Of a DNA stretch of 64,000 nucleotides, positions 36,906 through 47,650 are shown one piece after another. The position numbers were made by a program, and so were the translations under genes. The stretch spans positions 49,551 through 113,550 of the forward strand of contig JAOJEG010000002.1 of NCBI GenBank assembly GCA_028226535.1, in the 5' to 3' direction. Source of the stretch: Candidatus Pelagibacter sp. Its GTDB lineage: Bacteria > Pseudomonadota > Alphaproteobacteria > Pelagibacterales > Pelagibacteraceae. The notes under the pieces are model-generated. The model was not told the origin of the DNA, ran no database searches, and was given only the letters and a program-made list of their open reading frames with translations. The stretch's first letter is position 1. Every line of letters begins with the position of its first letter.

Positions 36906-38822
36906 TTAGTTTGAGGATGCTTTATTTAAAGCAGAGAATGTTTTTAAAAATTGGTCTATATCCATATTTTCTTGTTTGTTCGTGTCTAATCTTCTAATCG
37001 TTACCGAGTTAGAGTCAACTTCTTTTTTACCACAAATTAATAAAACCGGTATTTTTGCTAAAGAATGATCTCTAATTTTGTAATTTAAATTATTATTTTT
37101 TAAATCTACCGATGAACTAATACCCACATCTTTTATTTTTTTTGATACTTTAACTGCATAGTCATTAAATTCTTCTGAAATTGGTATCACCATAGTTTGC
37201 AAAGGAGATATCCAAAATGGAAACTTTCCAGCATAGTTTTCAATTAAAATTCCAATAAATCTTTCTAACGAACCAAATAATGCTCGATGAAGCATAACAG
37301 GAACTTTTTTGGTTCCATCTTTATCAACATAAGAAGCATCTAATCTTCCTGGTAAATTTAAATCAACTTGCAAAGTTCCACACTGCCAATCTCTTCCAAT
37401 TGCATCTCTTAACACAAATTCAATTTTAGGACCATAAAATGCACCTTCACCTTTGTTAATACTATATTCCAACTTAGATGCTTTGACTGCCTCGAGCAAA
37501 GAAGCTTCGGCTTTATCCCAAACTTCATCATCACCAACTCTTACATCTGGCCTATCTGCATATTTTAGAATTACATTTTCAAAACCTAAATCTTTGTAAA
37601 TATCTAAAATTAAATTAGTTACTTCTAAACATTCACTTGTAATTTGATCCTCAGAACAAAATATATGAGCATCGTCTTGAGTAAATGCTCTCACTCTTAG
37701 CAGACCATGTAGTGCTCCAGAAGGTTCATAGCGATGTACTTTTCCAAATTCTGTTATACGTAAAGGTAGATCTCTGTAGCTTTTTAAACCTTGGTTAAAT
37801 ACCTGGATATGCCCAGGACAATTCATAGGTTTAATAGCAAATACTTTTTCGTCTGGAGTTTCTGAGGTATACATGTTTTCACCGTATTTTTCCCAATGAC
37901 CAGATTTTTCCCACAATTGTCTATCCAATATCTCAGGGGTATTCACTTCTTTATAACCAGCGGCGTCCTGTCTAGCTCTCATATAATTAATTAATTTTTG
38001 AAATAAAGCCCAACCTTTTTCGTGCCAAAATACTGACCCTGGACTTTCTTCCCTAAAATGAAATAAATCCATTTCTTTTCCAAGTTTTCGGTGATCTCTT
38101 TTTTCAGCTTCTTCAATTCTTTTTAAATATTCATCCAGATCTTTTTGAGTTGCCCAACTTGTACCGTAAATTCTTTGGAGCATTTCATTATTTGAGTCGC
38201 CTCTCCAATAAGCTCCGGAAACTTTTGTGAGTTTAAAGAATTTTCCAATTTTACCTGTTGAAGAAAGATGTGGACCTCTACATAGATCGTGCCAATCACC
38301 GTGAAAATAAATAGATACATCCTCATTTTCTGGGATTGCTTCAATCAACTCTGCTTTATAAGTTTCACCCTTTTCTTTAAAATGTGAAATAGCTTTATTT
38401 CTCTCCCAGACTTCTCTTTTTGTGATTTCATTTCTATCCACAATTTCTTTCATCTTATTTTCAATTTTTTCTAAATCATCTTCAGTAAAAGGTTCCTTTC
38501 TAGCAAAATCATAATAAAAACCATTTTCAATAACTGGTCCAATAGTAACTTGTGTCCCTGGAAATAATTCTTGTACTGCCATTGCCAATATATGTGCTGT
38601 ATCATGCCTAATAGTTTCTAGGCCTTCAGGATTTTTTGACGTAAAAATTTTAATTGAACAATCTTTTTCTATTAAAAAATCTAAATCTTTTAAATCACCA
38701 TCAACACTTATAACCATAGCTTGTTTTGCAAGTGACTTACTAATTTTTTCAGCTACATCTAGACCTGTAACTTTGTCTGGAAATGTTAAATTATTTCCAT
38801 CTGGTAAGGTAATTATAGGCAT
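36906..38822 (-). CDS. thrS: Threonyl-tRNA synthetase
   Basis: The 638-residue class II enzyme has an N-terminal TGS domain (1-61), an editing domain with HDTAHILAMAVQELFP, a catalytic core with the zinc ligands in MNCPGHIQVF, DDAHIF and MLHRALFGSLERF, and a C-terminal anticodon-binding domain. The order thrS-infC-rpmI-rplT-pheS-pheT is the classic translation cluster. Its ATG overlaps the stop of the glycosyltransferase gene upstream. Confidence 0.97.
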   Translation of the reverse strand: MPIITLPDGNNLTFPDKVTGLDVAEKISKSLAKQAMVISVDGDLKDLDFLIEKDCSIKIFTSKNPEGLETIRHDTAHILAMAVQELFPGTQVTIGPVIENGFYYDFARKEPFTEDDLEKIENKMKEIVDRNEITKREVWERNKAISHFKEKGETYKAELIEAIPENEDVSIYFHGDWHDLCRGPHLSSTGKIGKFFKLTKVSGAYWRGDSNNEMLQRIYGTSWATQKDLDEYLKRIEEAEKRDHRKLGKEMDLFHFREESPGSVFWHEKGWALFQKLINYMRARQDAAGYKEVNTPEILDRQLWEKSGHWEKYGENMYTSETPDEKVFAIKPMNCPGHIQVFNQGLKSYRDLPLRITEFGKVHRYEPSGALHGLLRVRAFTQDDAHIFCSEDQITSECLEVTNLILDIYKDLGFENVILKYADRPDVRVGDDEVWDKAEASLLEAVKASKLEYSINKGEGAFYGPKIEFVLRDAIGRDWQCGTLQVDLNLPGRLDASYVDKDGTKKVPVMLHRALFGSLERFIGILIENYAGKFPFWISPLQTMVIPISEEFNDYAVKVSKKIKDVGISSSVDLKNNNLNYKIRDHSLAKIPVLLICGKKEVDSNSVTIRRLDTNKQENMDIDQFLKTFSALNKASSN

Positions 38823-39976
38823 TAATTTAATATTCTTTTATACTCTGAATAAGTAGAAAAGCACATTTTTTCAACATTAAATTTTTGAATTATGTTTTTT
38901 CTTCCTTCTTTACCTATCGATTGTAACAATGTTTCATCCATAGAAAGAACTTTCAAAATTTTTTCACTTAATGATTTTGCATTGCTAGACTCGAATAAAA
39001 AACCAGTTTTTTCATCAATTATAGTTTCATTAGACCCGCCAATATCGCTTGCAATTATTGGTTTTTCCATTGATTGGGCCTCAACCGCAACTCTTCCAAA
39101 AGCCTCTGGCTCGATAGATGCAGATATTACTATATCTGAAACTTTGTAGGCTAAAGCCATGTCATTACAATGATCAATAAATTTAACTTGGTTATTTAAT
39201 CTGTGTTGTTCTGTAATTCTAATAAGTTTTTTTTTATATAGATCTCTACCTTGATCACTTCCAAGAATTACAGCGTAAAAGGCTTCATATCCAAGTTCAA
39301 TATTAACTAAATTTATTGCTTCTATAAAAACTTCTTGTCCTTTCCATCCTGTTAATCTGCCAGGTAAAAGAATTATTTTTTTATCTTTTTCTATTTGCCA
39401 TTTTTTTAATAGTTTTTTTTCATCACTATCTAATTTGGTAGTTGGATCAAAATAGTCGACGTTAATTCCTCTGAATATAACTAAAAGTTTTTTTTTAGCA
39501 TTAAGATATTTTGTATAATTATCTTTAATATGAGAAAAAATAAAATTAGAACCTGCTATGATCAAGTCAGACCTAACCATTACAGAATTATAAAATTTTT
39601 TAATTTTATTATTAAAATTATAAGTTCCATGAAAAGTAGTAACAAATTTTCTACCTGTAATTTTAGCTGCTAACAAGCAAGACCAAGCTGGCGCTCTACT
39701 CCTTGCATGTACAATTGAAATATTCTTAACGAGTATAATTGCAACTAAAGCTAAAAAATTAATGAATATAATTAAAGGATTTTTACTATGTACAGGAAGT
39801 TTTATTATTTTTACTTTTTTTTTATCAATAAATTTAAGAAGTTCTCCTCCACTTGTTACAATAAATGATCCACAATCATTTTCTGGCAAGTAATGAGCAA
39901 TATCATAACAACCTGTTTCAGCACCTCCGTAACCTAATTTTGGTATAACTTGTAAAACTTTTAAATTAGATGACAT
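38822..39976 (-). CDS. Glycosyltransferase family 4
   Basis: A 384-residue GT-B fold enzyme of the GT4 family, probably adding a sugar to lipopolysaccharide core or another surface glycan. Visible are the N-terminal glycine-rich LGYGGAETGCYDIAHYL, the nucleotide-sugar site PGRLTGWKGQEVFI, and the retaining-GT4 E-x7-E segment EPEAFGRVAVEAQSMEKPII. No signal peptide is present, so it works at the inner leaflet. It precedes thrS with a one-base overlap. Donor and acceptor are unknown. Confidence 0.88.
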   Translation of the reverse strand: MSSNLKVLQVIPKLGYGGAETGCYDIAHYLPENDCGSFIVTSGGELLKFIDKKKVKIIKLPVHSKNPLIIFINFLALVAIILVKNISIVHARSRAPAWSCLLAAKITGRKFVTTFHGTYNFNNKIKKFYNSVMVRSDLIIAGSNFIFSHIKDNYTKYLNAKKKLLVIFRGINVDYFDPTTKLDSDEKKLLKKWQIEKDKKIILLPGRLTGWKGQEVFIEAINLVNIELGYEAFYAVILGSDQGRDLYKKKLIRITEQHRLNNQVKFIDHCNDMALAYKVSDIVISASIEPEAFGRVAVEAQSMEKPIIASDIGGSNETIIDEKTGFLFESSNAKSLSEKILKVLSMDETLLQSIGKEGRKNIIQKFNVEKMCFSTYSEYKRILN

Positions 39977-40012
39977 TTGATATGATTATATATTATTAGA
40001 TTAAACATATAA

Positions 40013-40762
40013 ATGATTATGACTTATTTTAGATATTACAGAGTCTCAAAAAGTAAGAAAATAAGATTTGTTTGTAATATTCATAAAGGTGCTCCTTTTA
40101 TTGTTTTTTTACATGGTTTTATGTCTGATTTAGAAGGAAAAAAACCAAATGCTTTTTTAAAATTTGCTAAACAAAACAAACTGAGTTTTCTAGCACTTGA
40201 ATATTCTGGACACGGAAAATCATCGGGAAAATTTACAAATGGCAATATTACAAAATGGAGCAACGAAACGTCGGCTCTTATTAAAAAATTTGTGAAGAAA
40301 AATGATTTTATTATTGTTGGTTCAAGTATGGGTGCCTGGTTAGCACTTAAACAATTTCAAAAATTTAAAAGTCAAATAAAAGGATTTTTAGGTATAGGTT
40401 CTGCTCCTGAATTTTTAGAGAACTTGATGTGGAAAAAGTTCACCAAAAAAATGAAGTCTGAAACTATCCAAAAAGGAATTTTACAATTAAAACACGGTAA
40501 TTATGAATATCCAATTACTCTACAATTGATAAAAGATGGTAGAAAAAATAAGGTTTTAAATAAAAAAATAAATTCTGAAATAAATGTTACTATGGTTCAT
40601 GGTCAAAAAGATGAAGTGGTGCCTGTTTCTTATTCAAGAAAAGTTTTAAAAATATTTCAAAAAGCAAAAAAAAAATTAGTTATTATTAATAATGGTGATC
40701 ACAGTTTATCAAGTCAAAGGTGGCTTAAAATAATAATGAAGGAGTTAAAACTAATTATTTAA
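40013..40762 (+). CDS. Alpha/beta hydrolase
   Basis: A 249-residue alpha/beta-hydrolase-fold protein. The oxyanion region is VFLHGFMSD, the nucleophile elbow VGSSMGAWLA, the acid is in VHGQKDEVVP, and the catalytic His in NNGDHSL. The pattern resembles the serine aminopeptidase S33/acyl-hydrolase cytoplasmic type; the substrate cannot be assigned. The ATG at 40013 is used; a second ATG two codons later is possible. It ends in a four-base overlap with convergent gltB. Confidence 0.83.
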   Translation: MIMTYFRYYRVSKSKKIRFVCNIHKGAPFIVFLHGFMSDLEGKKPNAFLKFAKQNKLSFLALEYSGHGKSSGKFTNGNITKWSNETSALIKKFVKKNDFIIVGSSMGAWLALKQFQKFKSQIKGFLGIGSAPEFLENLMWKKFTKKMKSETIQKGILQLKHGNYEYPITLQLIKDGRKNKVLNKKINSEINVTMVHGQKDEVVPVSYSRKVLKIFQKAKKKLVIINNGDHSLSSQRWLKIIMKELKLII

Positions 40763-43700
40763 CTAACTTCTTTAATAAATGGTTTGTTGCTGATTGGATT
40801 ACTTAACTTGTCTAACATTTCTTTTGGACAAACTTGAATAAAATTCTTTAACTCTTCATCATAATTTTCAATTAACATTTTTGATAAATTGGATCCAGTT
40901 TCTTTAAAATGTTCTTGGATTAAATCTTTAAGAAATGTTTTCCAATAATCTGTTTCTATATTTTGCCATACAACAGACTCATCATTAACTTTTTTTTCAA
41001 ATTCTCCTGATTTATCATAGATAAATGCCATTCCTCCTGTCATCCCTGCTGCAAAGTTATCACCTACATCACCTAAGATTACTACAGTTCCTCCTGTCAT
41101 GTATTCACAACCATTTGAATCACATCCTTCAATTACCGTAGTTGCTCCAGAGTTTCGAACAGCAAATCTTTCTCCTGCCTGTCCAGCTGCAAATAATTTT
41201 CCTGATGTTGCGCCATATAAAACTGTGTTACCTATAATAGTGTTTTCATTTGAAATTAAATTGCTTTCATCAGATAATTTTATTGAAATTGTTGCCCCTG
41301 ATAACCCCTTACCTACATAATCGTTAGCATCTCCTTTAAGAACAAGTTTTAATCCTTTGGCTGAAAAAGCACCAAATGATTGTCCTGCTGAACCCTTGAA
41401 ATTTAATACTAAAAAGTTTTCATTAAGTTTTTCATATCCATATTTTTTATAAAGGTGATGAGATATTCTAGTTCCAACTGCTCTATTCGTATTTTTAATA
41501 ATGTATTCTTTTTCTATTTTTTCAGAGCTATCTAAAGATGTTTCAATCTCTGGCCAAATTTCTTGATCAAGTGTGTCTGGTACATGGTTTATTTCTTGAT
41601 TTTCACAATATCTTTTATTGTTACCGTTATCTGCCTGTACAAAAAGTGGGTTCAAATCTAAATCATCAAGATTTGGAGAGGCTTTGCTAACCTGCATTAA
41701 AAGATCTGTTCTTCCAATTATATCGTTCAATGATTTAAAACCTATTTTTGCTAAAATTTCCCGTACTTCAGATGCTATAAAAGTGAATAAGTTAACTACT
41801 TTGTCTGGAGTGCCTGTAAATTTTTCTCTAAGTTTTTCGTCTTGAGTACAAACACCAACAGGACATGTGTTAGAATGACATTGTCTAACCATGATACATC
41901 CCATCGCAACTAACGCAGTAGTTGCCACTCCGTACTCCTCCGCTCCCATCATTGCTGCAATAACAACATCTCTTCCTGTTTTAATCCCACCATCAGTTCT
42001 AAGAGTAACTTTGTGTCTTAGATTGTTTAATGTTAAAACTTGATTAGCTTCTGTTAAACCCATTTCCCATGGTATTCCAACATACTTAACACTAGTTTGC
42101 GGTGTTGCACCCGTACCCCCATTATGTCCAGATATTAATATTATATCTGCTTTTGCTTTAGCAACACCAGCTGCAATTGTTCCTACACCTGATGACGCAA
42201 CAAGCTTAACCCCAATTCTTGCTTTAGGATTTATTTGTTTCAAATCATAAATAAGTTGAGCAAGATCTTCTATTGAATAAATATCGTGATGTGGTGGAGG
42301 TGATATTAAAGTAACTCCAGGTGTTGAATGTCTTAGTTTTGCAATCTCATCAGTAACTTTAAACCCTGGAAGCTGTCCACCTTCTCCTGGTTTTGCTCCT
42401 TGAGCTATTTTAATTTCAATTTCATTACAATTATTTAAATAATTAACTGTTACACCAAATCTGGCTGAAGCTATTTGTTTTACTCTAGAATTTGCACTGT
42501 CTCCATTTTCAAGAATTTTAAACCTACTCTCATCTTCTCCGCCCTCGCCACTACAAGAAGCACCTTTAATTCTGTTCATTCCTGTGGCAAGTGTTTCATG
42601 AGCTTCTTTTGAAAGCGCTCCATGTGACATGCTTCCACTTCCAAATCTTTTAAGTATATTTTGTATTGGTTCAACTTCAGAGATATCAATCGGTCCTTTC
42701 AATTTTTTTGATCTAAAATCAATTAAATCCCTCAAATTTATTGGGGGTAAATTATATATTCCTTCGGCATACCTTTTGTAAGCTTCATAAGAATTTGATC
42801 CTACAGCACTTTGCAATAAATGAATTAATTTTCCTTGATATTGGTGTGTTTCTCCATTTTTACGATACCTATATATTCCACCTATTGGCAAAATAGTTTC
42901 AGAGCTTTCAAATGCTTCTTTATGAATAGATCTAATTTTTTTTTCTATTCCTGTTAATCCAATCCCAGAAATTTTAGATACCACACCTGGAAAATAATCA
43001 GCAACAATTGTTCTGCTCAATCCAACAGTTTCAAAATTACATCCCCCTCTATATGAACTCAAAACAGAAATTCCCATTTTAGACATGATTTTTAATAGAC
43101 CAGCATTTACAGATTTAATGTATCTTTCAACACATTCATCAAAACTAAATTTTCCAAAAAGTTTTTTTTCATGTCTTTGATATAAGCTGTCAAAAGCAAG
43201 GTATGGGTTTACTGTAGTTGCACCTACGCCAATTAAGGTGGCAAATGAATGTGTATCTAAAGCTTCTCCAGATTGAACATTTATCGAAACATATCCTCTT
43301 AATTTTTTTTCTATTAAGAATGAATTGATTGCTCCTACACATAATAACATAGGAATAGGTAAATTAGTTTCTGACAAACCTTTATCACTCAAAATTAATT
43401 GAGTAACACCTTGTCTTACAGCGATTTCAGCATCTTTTTGGACTTGTTTTATTGCCTCAAATAAAGACTGATCTTTAGAAAAAGTACAATCTATAACTAA
43501 AGAATTTTTACCAAAAAAATTAATAAATTTATCAAATTGGGAGTTTGATAAAATTGGACTATTCAAAACATAAATATTTTGCTTAGTTAGATTATCAAAA
43601 TCCAAAATATTACCTAAATTTCCAAATCTTGTTTTTAGACTCATAACCTTATTTTCTCGAAGCGAGTCAATTGGAGGATTGGTTACTTGGCTAAAATTTT

Positions 43701-45264
43701 GTCTAAAAAAATGATAAAGAGGTCTATATTTATCAGATAATACTGCAAGAGGAGTATCATCACCCATAGAGCCAATCGCCTCTTTCGCATCTTCAGCCAT
43801 TGGGTGCAAAATAAGCTCTAAATCTTCAAGACTCATTCCAAATGTGTACTGTCTTCGTCTTAAATCATCTCCAGAGAATGAATGCTTTTCTCCAGAGATA
43901 GTAATTTTTTCATCTAAATCGATAATTTGAGAATTAAAGTGTTTGTATTCTTTAGCTAAATAATCTTTGATTTTGCTGTTAGTAAATACTTTTCCCTTTT
44001 CAATTCTAACCCCAATTATTTCTCCTGGGCCTAATCTTCCCTTGGTTAAAATTTTTTTTTCGTTAAGTTCAATCATTCCAGTTTCTGAACCTGCAAATAA
44101 TAAATTATCTTTGGTAATTGCATACCTTAAAGGTCTCAATCCATTTCTATCATTTGCAGCGATTACCCATTCATTATCTGTTCCAGCAATAGCAGCAGGC
44201 CCATCCCAAGGTTCCATAGTACTATTTAAAAAATTAAATAATTGTTGATGATCTCTAGATAAAGTTTTATTTTTTTTAGACCAAGCATCTGGCACTAACA
44301 TTAATTTTGCTAAAGGTGCTGGTTGACCTGAAATATTTAATAATTCAAAAACATTATCCAATGCAGCTGAGTCTGATGCCCCCTGTTGAATTACTGGTTT
44401 TAAATTTTCTATGTTATCAAAAAGTGGGCTATTCATTTCTTGTTCATGAACTTTCATCCAATTTTTATTACCACGATATGTATTGATTTCTCCATTATGA
44501 GCAATTGCTCTAAAAGGTTGGGCTAGATTCCAACTTGGTGCTGTGTTTGTAGAAAATCTTTGATGAAAAATTGCGTATCTTGAAACAAATCTTTCATCTT
44601 TTAAATCTAAAAAAAAATCTGAAATAGCTTCTGCTAAAAACATTCCCTTATAAATGATTGATTTTGAACTAAGAGAACAAATATAAAAATTATTTAAAGA
44701 AATCTTAAAAGCTTTATTTTCAATTATCCTTCTTGTTTCATAAATTTTTCTTTCAAGATCTTTATTCAATAATTCTGGATTATTTGATTTAAAAAGTACT
44801 TGAATAATTTCAGGCATTGTCTGAAATGCTTTTTCACCTAAGACCTTTGGGTTAACTGGAACTTGCCTCCAACCATAAATGCTAAAATCATTTTTGGTTA
44901 GTTCGCTTTCAACTATTGTTTTGCAGCTTTCTTGTGCTGCATAATCATTTCTTGGTAAGAAAATCATTCCAACACAGATTTCTGAATTATCGTGGGTATG
45001 ACCTGTAACTTCTATTTTTTCTATAAAAAAATCTTTTGGTATTTCTACATGTATCCCAGCACCATCACCCGTTTTACCATCAGCATCAACTGCTCCTCTG
45101 TGCCAAACTGCTTTTAAAGCTTCAATTCCATACTCGACAACTTTACGTGATTTCTTTCCCTCCGTAGAAGCAATTAAACCAACACCACAAGCATCGTGTT
45201 CCATCTCTTCAGAATAGACATGGTTTTTTTTCAGTATTTCAAAATTTTTTTTATAATTTTTCAT
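40759..45264 (-). CDS. gltB: Glutamate synthase large subunit
   Basis: The 1501-residue subunit transfers the amide of glutamine to 2-oxoglutarate. The class II amidotransferase domain begins at Cys26 (EHDACGVGLIAS) after a propeptide that must be removed. Then follow the central domain, the FMN-binding synthase domain (AQGAKPGEGGQLPG, ISGHNGGTGATPQTS), a 3Fe-4S cysteine cluster CHSNTCPVGVC near residue 1130 and the GXGXG beta-helix C-terminus. It follows gltD with a one-base overlap and is the main route for ammonium assimilation with glutamine synthetase. Confidence 0.97.
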   Translation of the reverse strand: MKNYKKNFEILKKNHVYSEEMEHDACGVGLIASTEGKKSRKVVEYGIEALKAVWHRGAVDADGKTGDGAGIHVEIPKDFFIEKIEVTGHTHDNSEICVGMIFLPRNDYAAQESCKTIVESELTKNDFSIYGWRQVPVNPKVLGEKAFQTMPEIIQVLFKSNNPELLNKDLERKIYETRRIIENKAFKISLNNFYICSLSSKSIIYKGMFLAEAISDFFLDLKDERFVSRYAIFHQRFSTNTAPSWNLAQPFRAIAHNGEINTYRGNKNWMKVHEQEMNSPLFDNIENLKPVIQQGASDSAALDNVFELLNISGQPAPLAKLMLVPDAWSKKNKTLSRDHQQLFNFLNSTMEPWDGPAAIAGTDNEWVIAANDRNGLRPLRYAITKDNLLFAGSETGMIELNEKKILTKGRLGPGEIIGVRIEKGKVFTNSKIKDYLAKEYKHFNSQIIDLDEKITISGEKHSFSGDDLRRRQYTFGMSLEDLELILHPMAEDAKEAIGSMGDDTPLAVLSDKYRPLYHFFRQNFSQVTNPPIDSLRENKVMSLKTRFGNLGNILDFDNLTKQNIYVLNSPILSNSQFDKFINFFGKNSLVIDCTFSKDQSLFEAIKQVQKDAEIAVRQGVTQLILSDKGLSETNLPIPMLLCVGAINSFLIEKKLRGYVSINVQSGEALDTHSFATLIGVGATTVNPYLAFDSLYQRHEKKLFGKFSFDECVERYIKSVNAGLLKIMSKMGISVLSSYRGGCNFETVGLSRTIVADYFPGVVSKISGIGLTGIEKKIRSIHKEAFESSETILPIGGIYRYRKNGETHQYQGKLIHLLQSAVGSNSYEAYKRYAEGIYNLPPINLRDLIDFRSKKLKGPIDISEVEPIQNILKRFGSGSMSHGALSKEAHETLATGMNRIKGASCSGEGGEDESRFKILENGDSANSRVKQIASARFGVTVNYLNNCNEIEIKIAQGAKPGEGGQLPGFKVTDEIAKLRHSTPGVTLISPPPHHDIYSIEDLAQLIYDLKQINPKARIGVKLVASSGVGTIAAGVAKAKADIILISGHNGGTGATPQTSVKYVGIPWEMGLTEANQVLTLNNLRHKVTLRTDGGIKTGRDVVIAAMMGAEEYGVATTALVAMGCIMVRQCHSNTCPVGVCTQDEKLREKFTGTPDKVVNLFTFIASEVREILAKIGFKSLNDIIGRTDLLMQVSKASPNLDDLDLNPLFVQADNGNNKRYCENQEINHVPDTLDQEIWPEIETSLDSSEKIEKEYIIKNTNRAVGTRISHHLYKKYGYEKLNENFLVLNFKGSAGQSFGAFSAKGLKLVLKGDANDYVGKGLSGATISIKLSDESNLISNENTIIGNTVLYGATSGKLFAAGQAGERFAVRNSGATTVIEGCDSNGCEYMTGGTVVILGDVGDNFAAGMTGGMAFIYDKSGEFEKKVNDESVVWQNIETDYWKTFLKDLIQEHFKETGSNLSKMLIENYDEELKNFIQVCPKEMLDKLSNPISNKPFIKEVS

Positions 45265-46703
45265 TAAGCTACTTTTGACTGTTTTAATTCTTTATTTTCT
45301 AAATGCTTTTTAATCGAAGCTGCTGCATCTCTTCCATCTTTTATCGCCCAAACAACTAAAGATGCACCTCTAACTATATCTCCTGCAGCAAAAACCCCAC
45401 TCAAATTTGTCTCCATTGTATCAAAATCTGCTTTGATAGTTCCCCATTTAGTCACTTGCAGTTCGTTAGAGTCAAATAAAGTTGGTAAATCTTCAGGATC
45501 AAAACCTAGAGCCTTAATAACCATATCTGCTTTGATCTCAAAACTTGAGTCTTGTTGAACCTCAGGTTTTCTTCTTCCACTTTCATCAGGATCACCTAAT
45601 TTTATCTGGTCAACAATTAATTTTTCAACTTTGTTAATACCCTTAAATTCCTTGGGACTTGATAGCCAAACAAATTCGACACCTTCCTCTTCAGCGTTAG
45701 CAACCTCTCTTGCTGATCCAGGCATATTCTCTTTGTCTCTTCTATATAAACATTTAACTGATTTTGCTTTTTGTCTTATTGATGTTCTTACGCAGTCCAT
45801 TGCTGTATCACCACCACCAATTACAACTATATCTTTCCCTTCTGCATTTAAAATTCCTTTATCAAATAATTCTACTTTATCTCCTAATCCTTTTTTATTG
45901 GATGCTGTTAAAAAATCCATCGCAGGAAAAATATTGTTTAAGTCATTACCTGGAAGTTCTACTTCTCGAGCCTTATAAACTCCTGTTGCAATTAAAATTG
46001 CGTCATGTTTTTTTCTTAATTGTTCTAAGCTTGCATCTTTTCCTACTTCAAAATTTTGAATGAACTCAATTCCACCATCTTTTAAGAGCTTAGTTCTTCT
46101 CTCAACAACTTCTTTTTCAAGCTTAAAATTTGGTATTCCATATATTAACAATCCACCAGCCCTATCATATCTGTCATAAACTGTGATTTTATATCCATTT
46201 TTTCTTAATTCTTCAGCTGCAGCTAAGCCAGCTGGTCCAGCACCAATTATTCCAACACTTTGGTTTTTTTCATGAGAAATATTTATAGGTTTTACCCAGC
46301 CTTGCTCCCAGGCATTATCGGTAATATATTTTTCCATTGAGCCAATGGTTACTGTTCCATGGCCAGACTGTTCGATGACACAATTACCTTCACACAACCT
46401 ATCTTGTGGGCATATTCTTCCACAGACTTCCGGCATATTATTTGTGCTTTGCGATAATTCGTAAGCTTCCTTAAGTCTTCCTTCAGCAGTTAGCTTAAGC
46501 CAATCAGGAATATTATTACTTAAGGGACAATGAACTTGGCAAAAAGGAACACCACACTGAGAACATCTGCTAGATTGCTCTTTAGCTTTATCACTAATAA
46601 ATTCGTCATAAATCTCATTAAAGTCTTTTTTTCTAACATCAATCTCCCTTTTAGGTGGAGTTTGTTGACCTATTTTTACAAATTTAAGCATTTTATCAGT
46701 CAT
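45264..46703 (-). CDS. gltD: Glutamate synthase small subunit
   Basis: The 479-residue NADPH-oxidising subunit. The N-terminus carries two 4Fe-4S cysteine sets (CSQCGVPFCQVHCP and CGRICPQDRLCEGNC), then an FAD site (GIIGAGPAGLAAAEEL) and an NADPH site (VVIGGGDTAMDC). It hands electrons to the FMN of GltB. It is the first gene of gltD-gltB, whose order is inverted from the usual gltB-gltD, and is divergent from uppP. Confidence 0.97.
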   Translation of the reverse strand: MTDKMLKFVKIGQQTPPKREIDVRKKDFNEIYDEFISDKAKEQSSRCSQCGVPFCQVHCPLSNNIPDWLKLTAEGRLKEAYELSQSTNNMPEVCGRICPQDRLCEGNCVIEQSGHGTVTIGSMEKYITDNAWEQGWVKPINISHEKNQSVGIIGAGPAGLAAAEELRKNGYKITVYDRYDRAGGLLIYGIPNFKLEKEVVERRTKLLKDGGIEFIQNFEVGKDASLEQLRKKHDAILIATGVYKAREVELPGNDLNNIFPAMDFLTASNKKGLGDKVELFDKGILNAEGKDIVVIGGGDTAMDCVRTSIRQKAKSVKCLYRRDKENMPGSAREVANAEEEGVEFVWLSSPKEFKGINKVEKLIVDQIKLGDPDESGRRKPEVQQDSSFEIKADMVIKALGFDPEDLPTLFDSNELQVTKWGTIKADFDTMETNLSGVFAAGDIVRGASLVVWAIKDGRDAAASIKKHLENKELKQSKVA

Positions 46704-46759
46704 AATTTTTATAATTTAAGGCAAATTATATATTGTTTTTATTAAATAAAGCTTAAAAT

Positions 46760-46778
46760 AGGTCAGTTATTATGACCT
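46760..46778. promoter_or_regulatory. Dyad in the gltD-uppP divergent gap
   Basis: AGGTCA and TGACCT form a perfect six-base inverted repeat separated by seven bases, in the 182-base gap between gltD and uppP and about 60 bases before the gltD ATG. A dyad of this size fits a dimeric transcription factor. No regulator is assigned. Confidence 0.35.
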
Positions 46779-46885
46779 TATTAAGCCATATTAGTTTGGA
46801 ATTTATGGTATTTTTAATAATTGCATAGCTAATATGCTTAAATCGAATTGTTTTAAATGAATATTTTTTAAGCTAGTTAGATAAA

Positions 46886-47650
46886 ATGTTTCAGAACATT
46901 ATAGAAGTTTTAATACTATCAGCCATTCAAGGCATATCAGAATTTTTACCAATAAGCTCTTCAGCTCACCTAATATTAGTTTCAAGCTTATATGAATTTA
47001 AATCTAGCTCATTATTAATAGATATAAGTCTTCACCTTGGTTCCTTGTTTGCAATTATCTATTTTTTTAGAGTGGACTTATTAGATGTCAAAAATAATAA
47101 AAGACTTTTAAGCCTAATCATTCTTGGGTCAATTCCATTAATAATTGTTGGATATATCTTATATTCAACTGGTATCATTTATGAACTTAGAAACATTAAA
47201 ATTATAGCTTGGACAACTCTAATTTTTGGAATTGTACTATTTATTGCAGATAGAAATCGATTTGATAAGAAAATTTCCTCAAATTTAAATCTTCAATCAA
47301 TTTTATTTATAAGTTTATTTCAAATTCTTTCTTTGGTGCCAGGAGTAAGTAGGGCAGGCATAACTATTACAGCTGCAAGAATATTGAGATTTAATAGATT
47401 AGACTCCAGTAAAATATCATTTTTACTTTCTATTCCAGCTTTAGGAGGTGCTAGTTTTTTAGGATTAAAAGATGTGTTTTCTCAATCAGTTGAGTTTAAT
47501 TATTTAGTAGTTATTGCAATTGTAGCATCATTTATTTTTTCTTTTGCGACTGTAAAATTTTTTTTAATTTATATAAATAAATTTTCAATGAATGCGTTTG
47601 TTATTTATAGAATATTAATAGCGTTGATTTTATTTGCTATAATTTATTAA
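46886..47650 (+). CDS. uppP: Undecaprenyl-diphosphatase
   Basis: A 254-residue BacA-family inner-membrane enzyme that recycles undecaprenyl diphosphate to the carrier lipid for peptidoglycan and glycan export. Both reentrant motifs are present: GISEFLPISSSAHLIL near the N-terminus and LVPGVSRAGITITAARIL near residue 160. About eight hydrophobic helices are visible. It complements MurA in this window for envelope precursor supply. It ends in a four-base TTAA overlap with the convergent EamA gene. Confidence 0.95.
   Translation: MFQNIIEVLILSAIQGISEFLPISSSAHLILVSSLYEFKSSSLLIDISLHLGSLFAIIYFFRVDLLDVKNNKRLLSLIILGSIPLIIVGYILYSTGIIYELRNIKIIAWTTLIFGIVLFIADRNRFDKKISSNLNLQSILFISLFQILSLVPGVSRAGITITAARILRFNRLDSSKISFLLSIPALGGASFLGLKDVFSQSVEFNYLVVIAIVASFIFSFATVKFFLIYINKFSMNAFVIYRILIALILFAIIY

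Noticed and set aside
45631..45978. 115-residue frame antisense to gltD
   Set aside because: GltD coding is unmistakable on the other strand and the antisense frame shows no domain.
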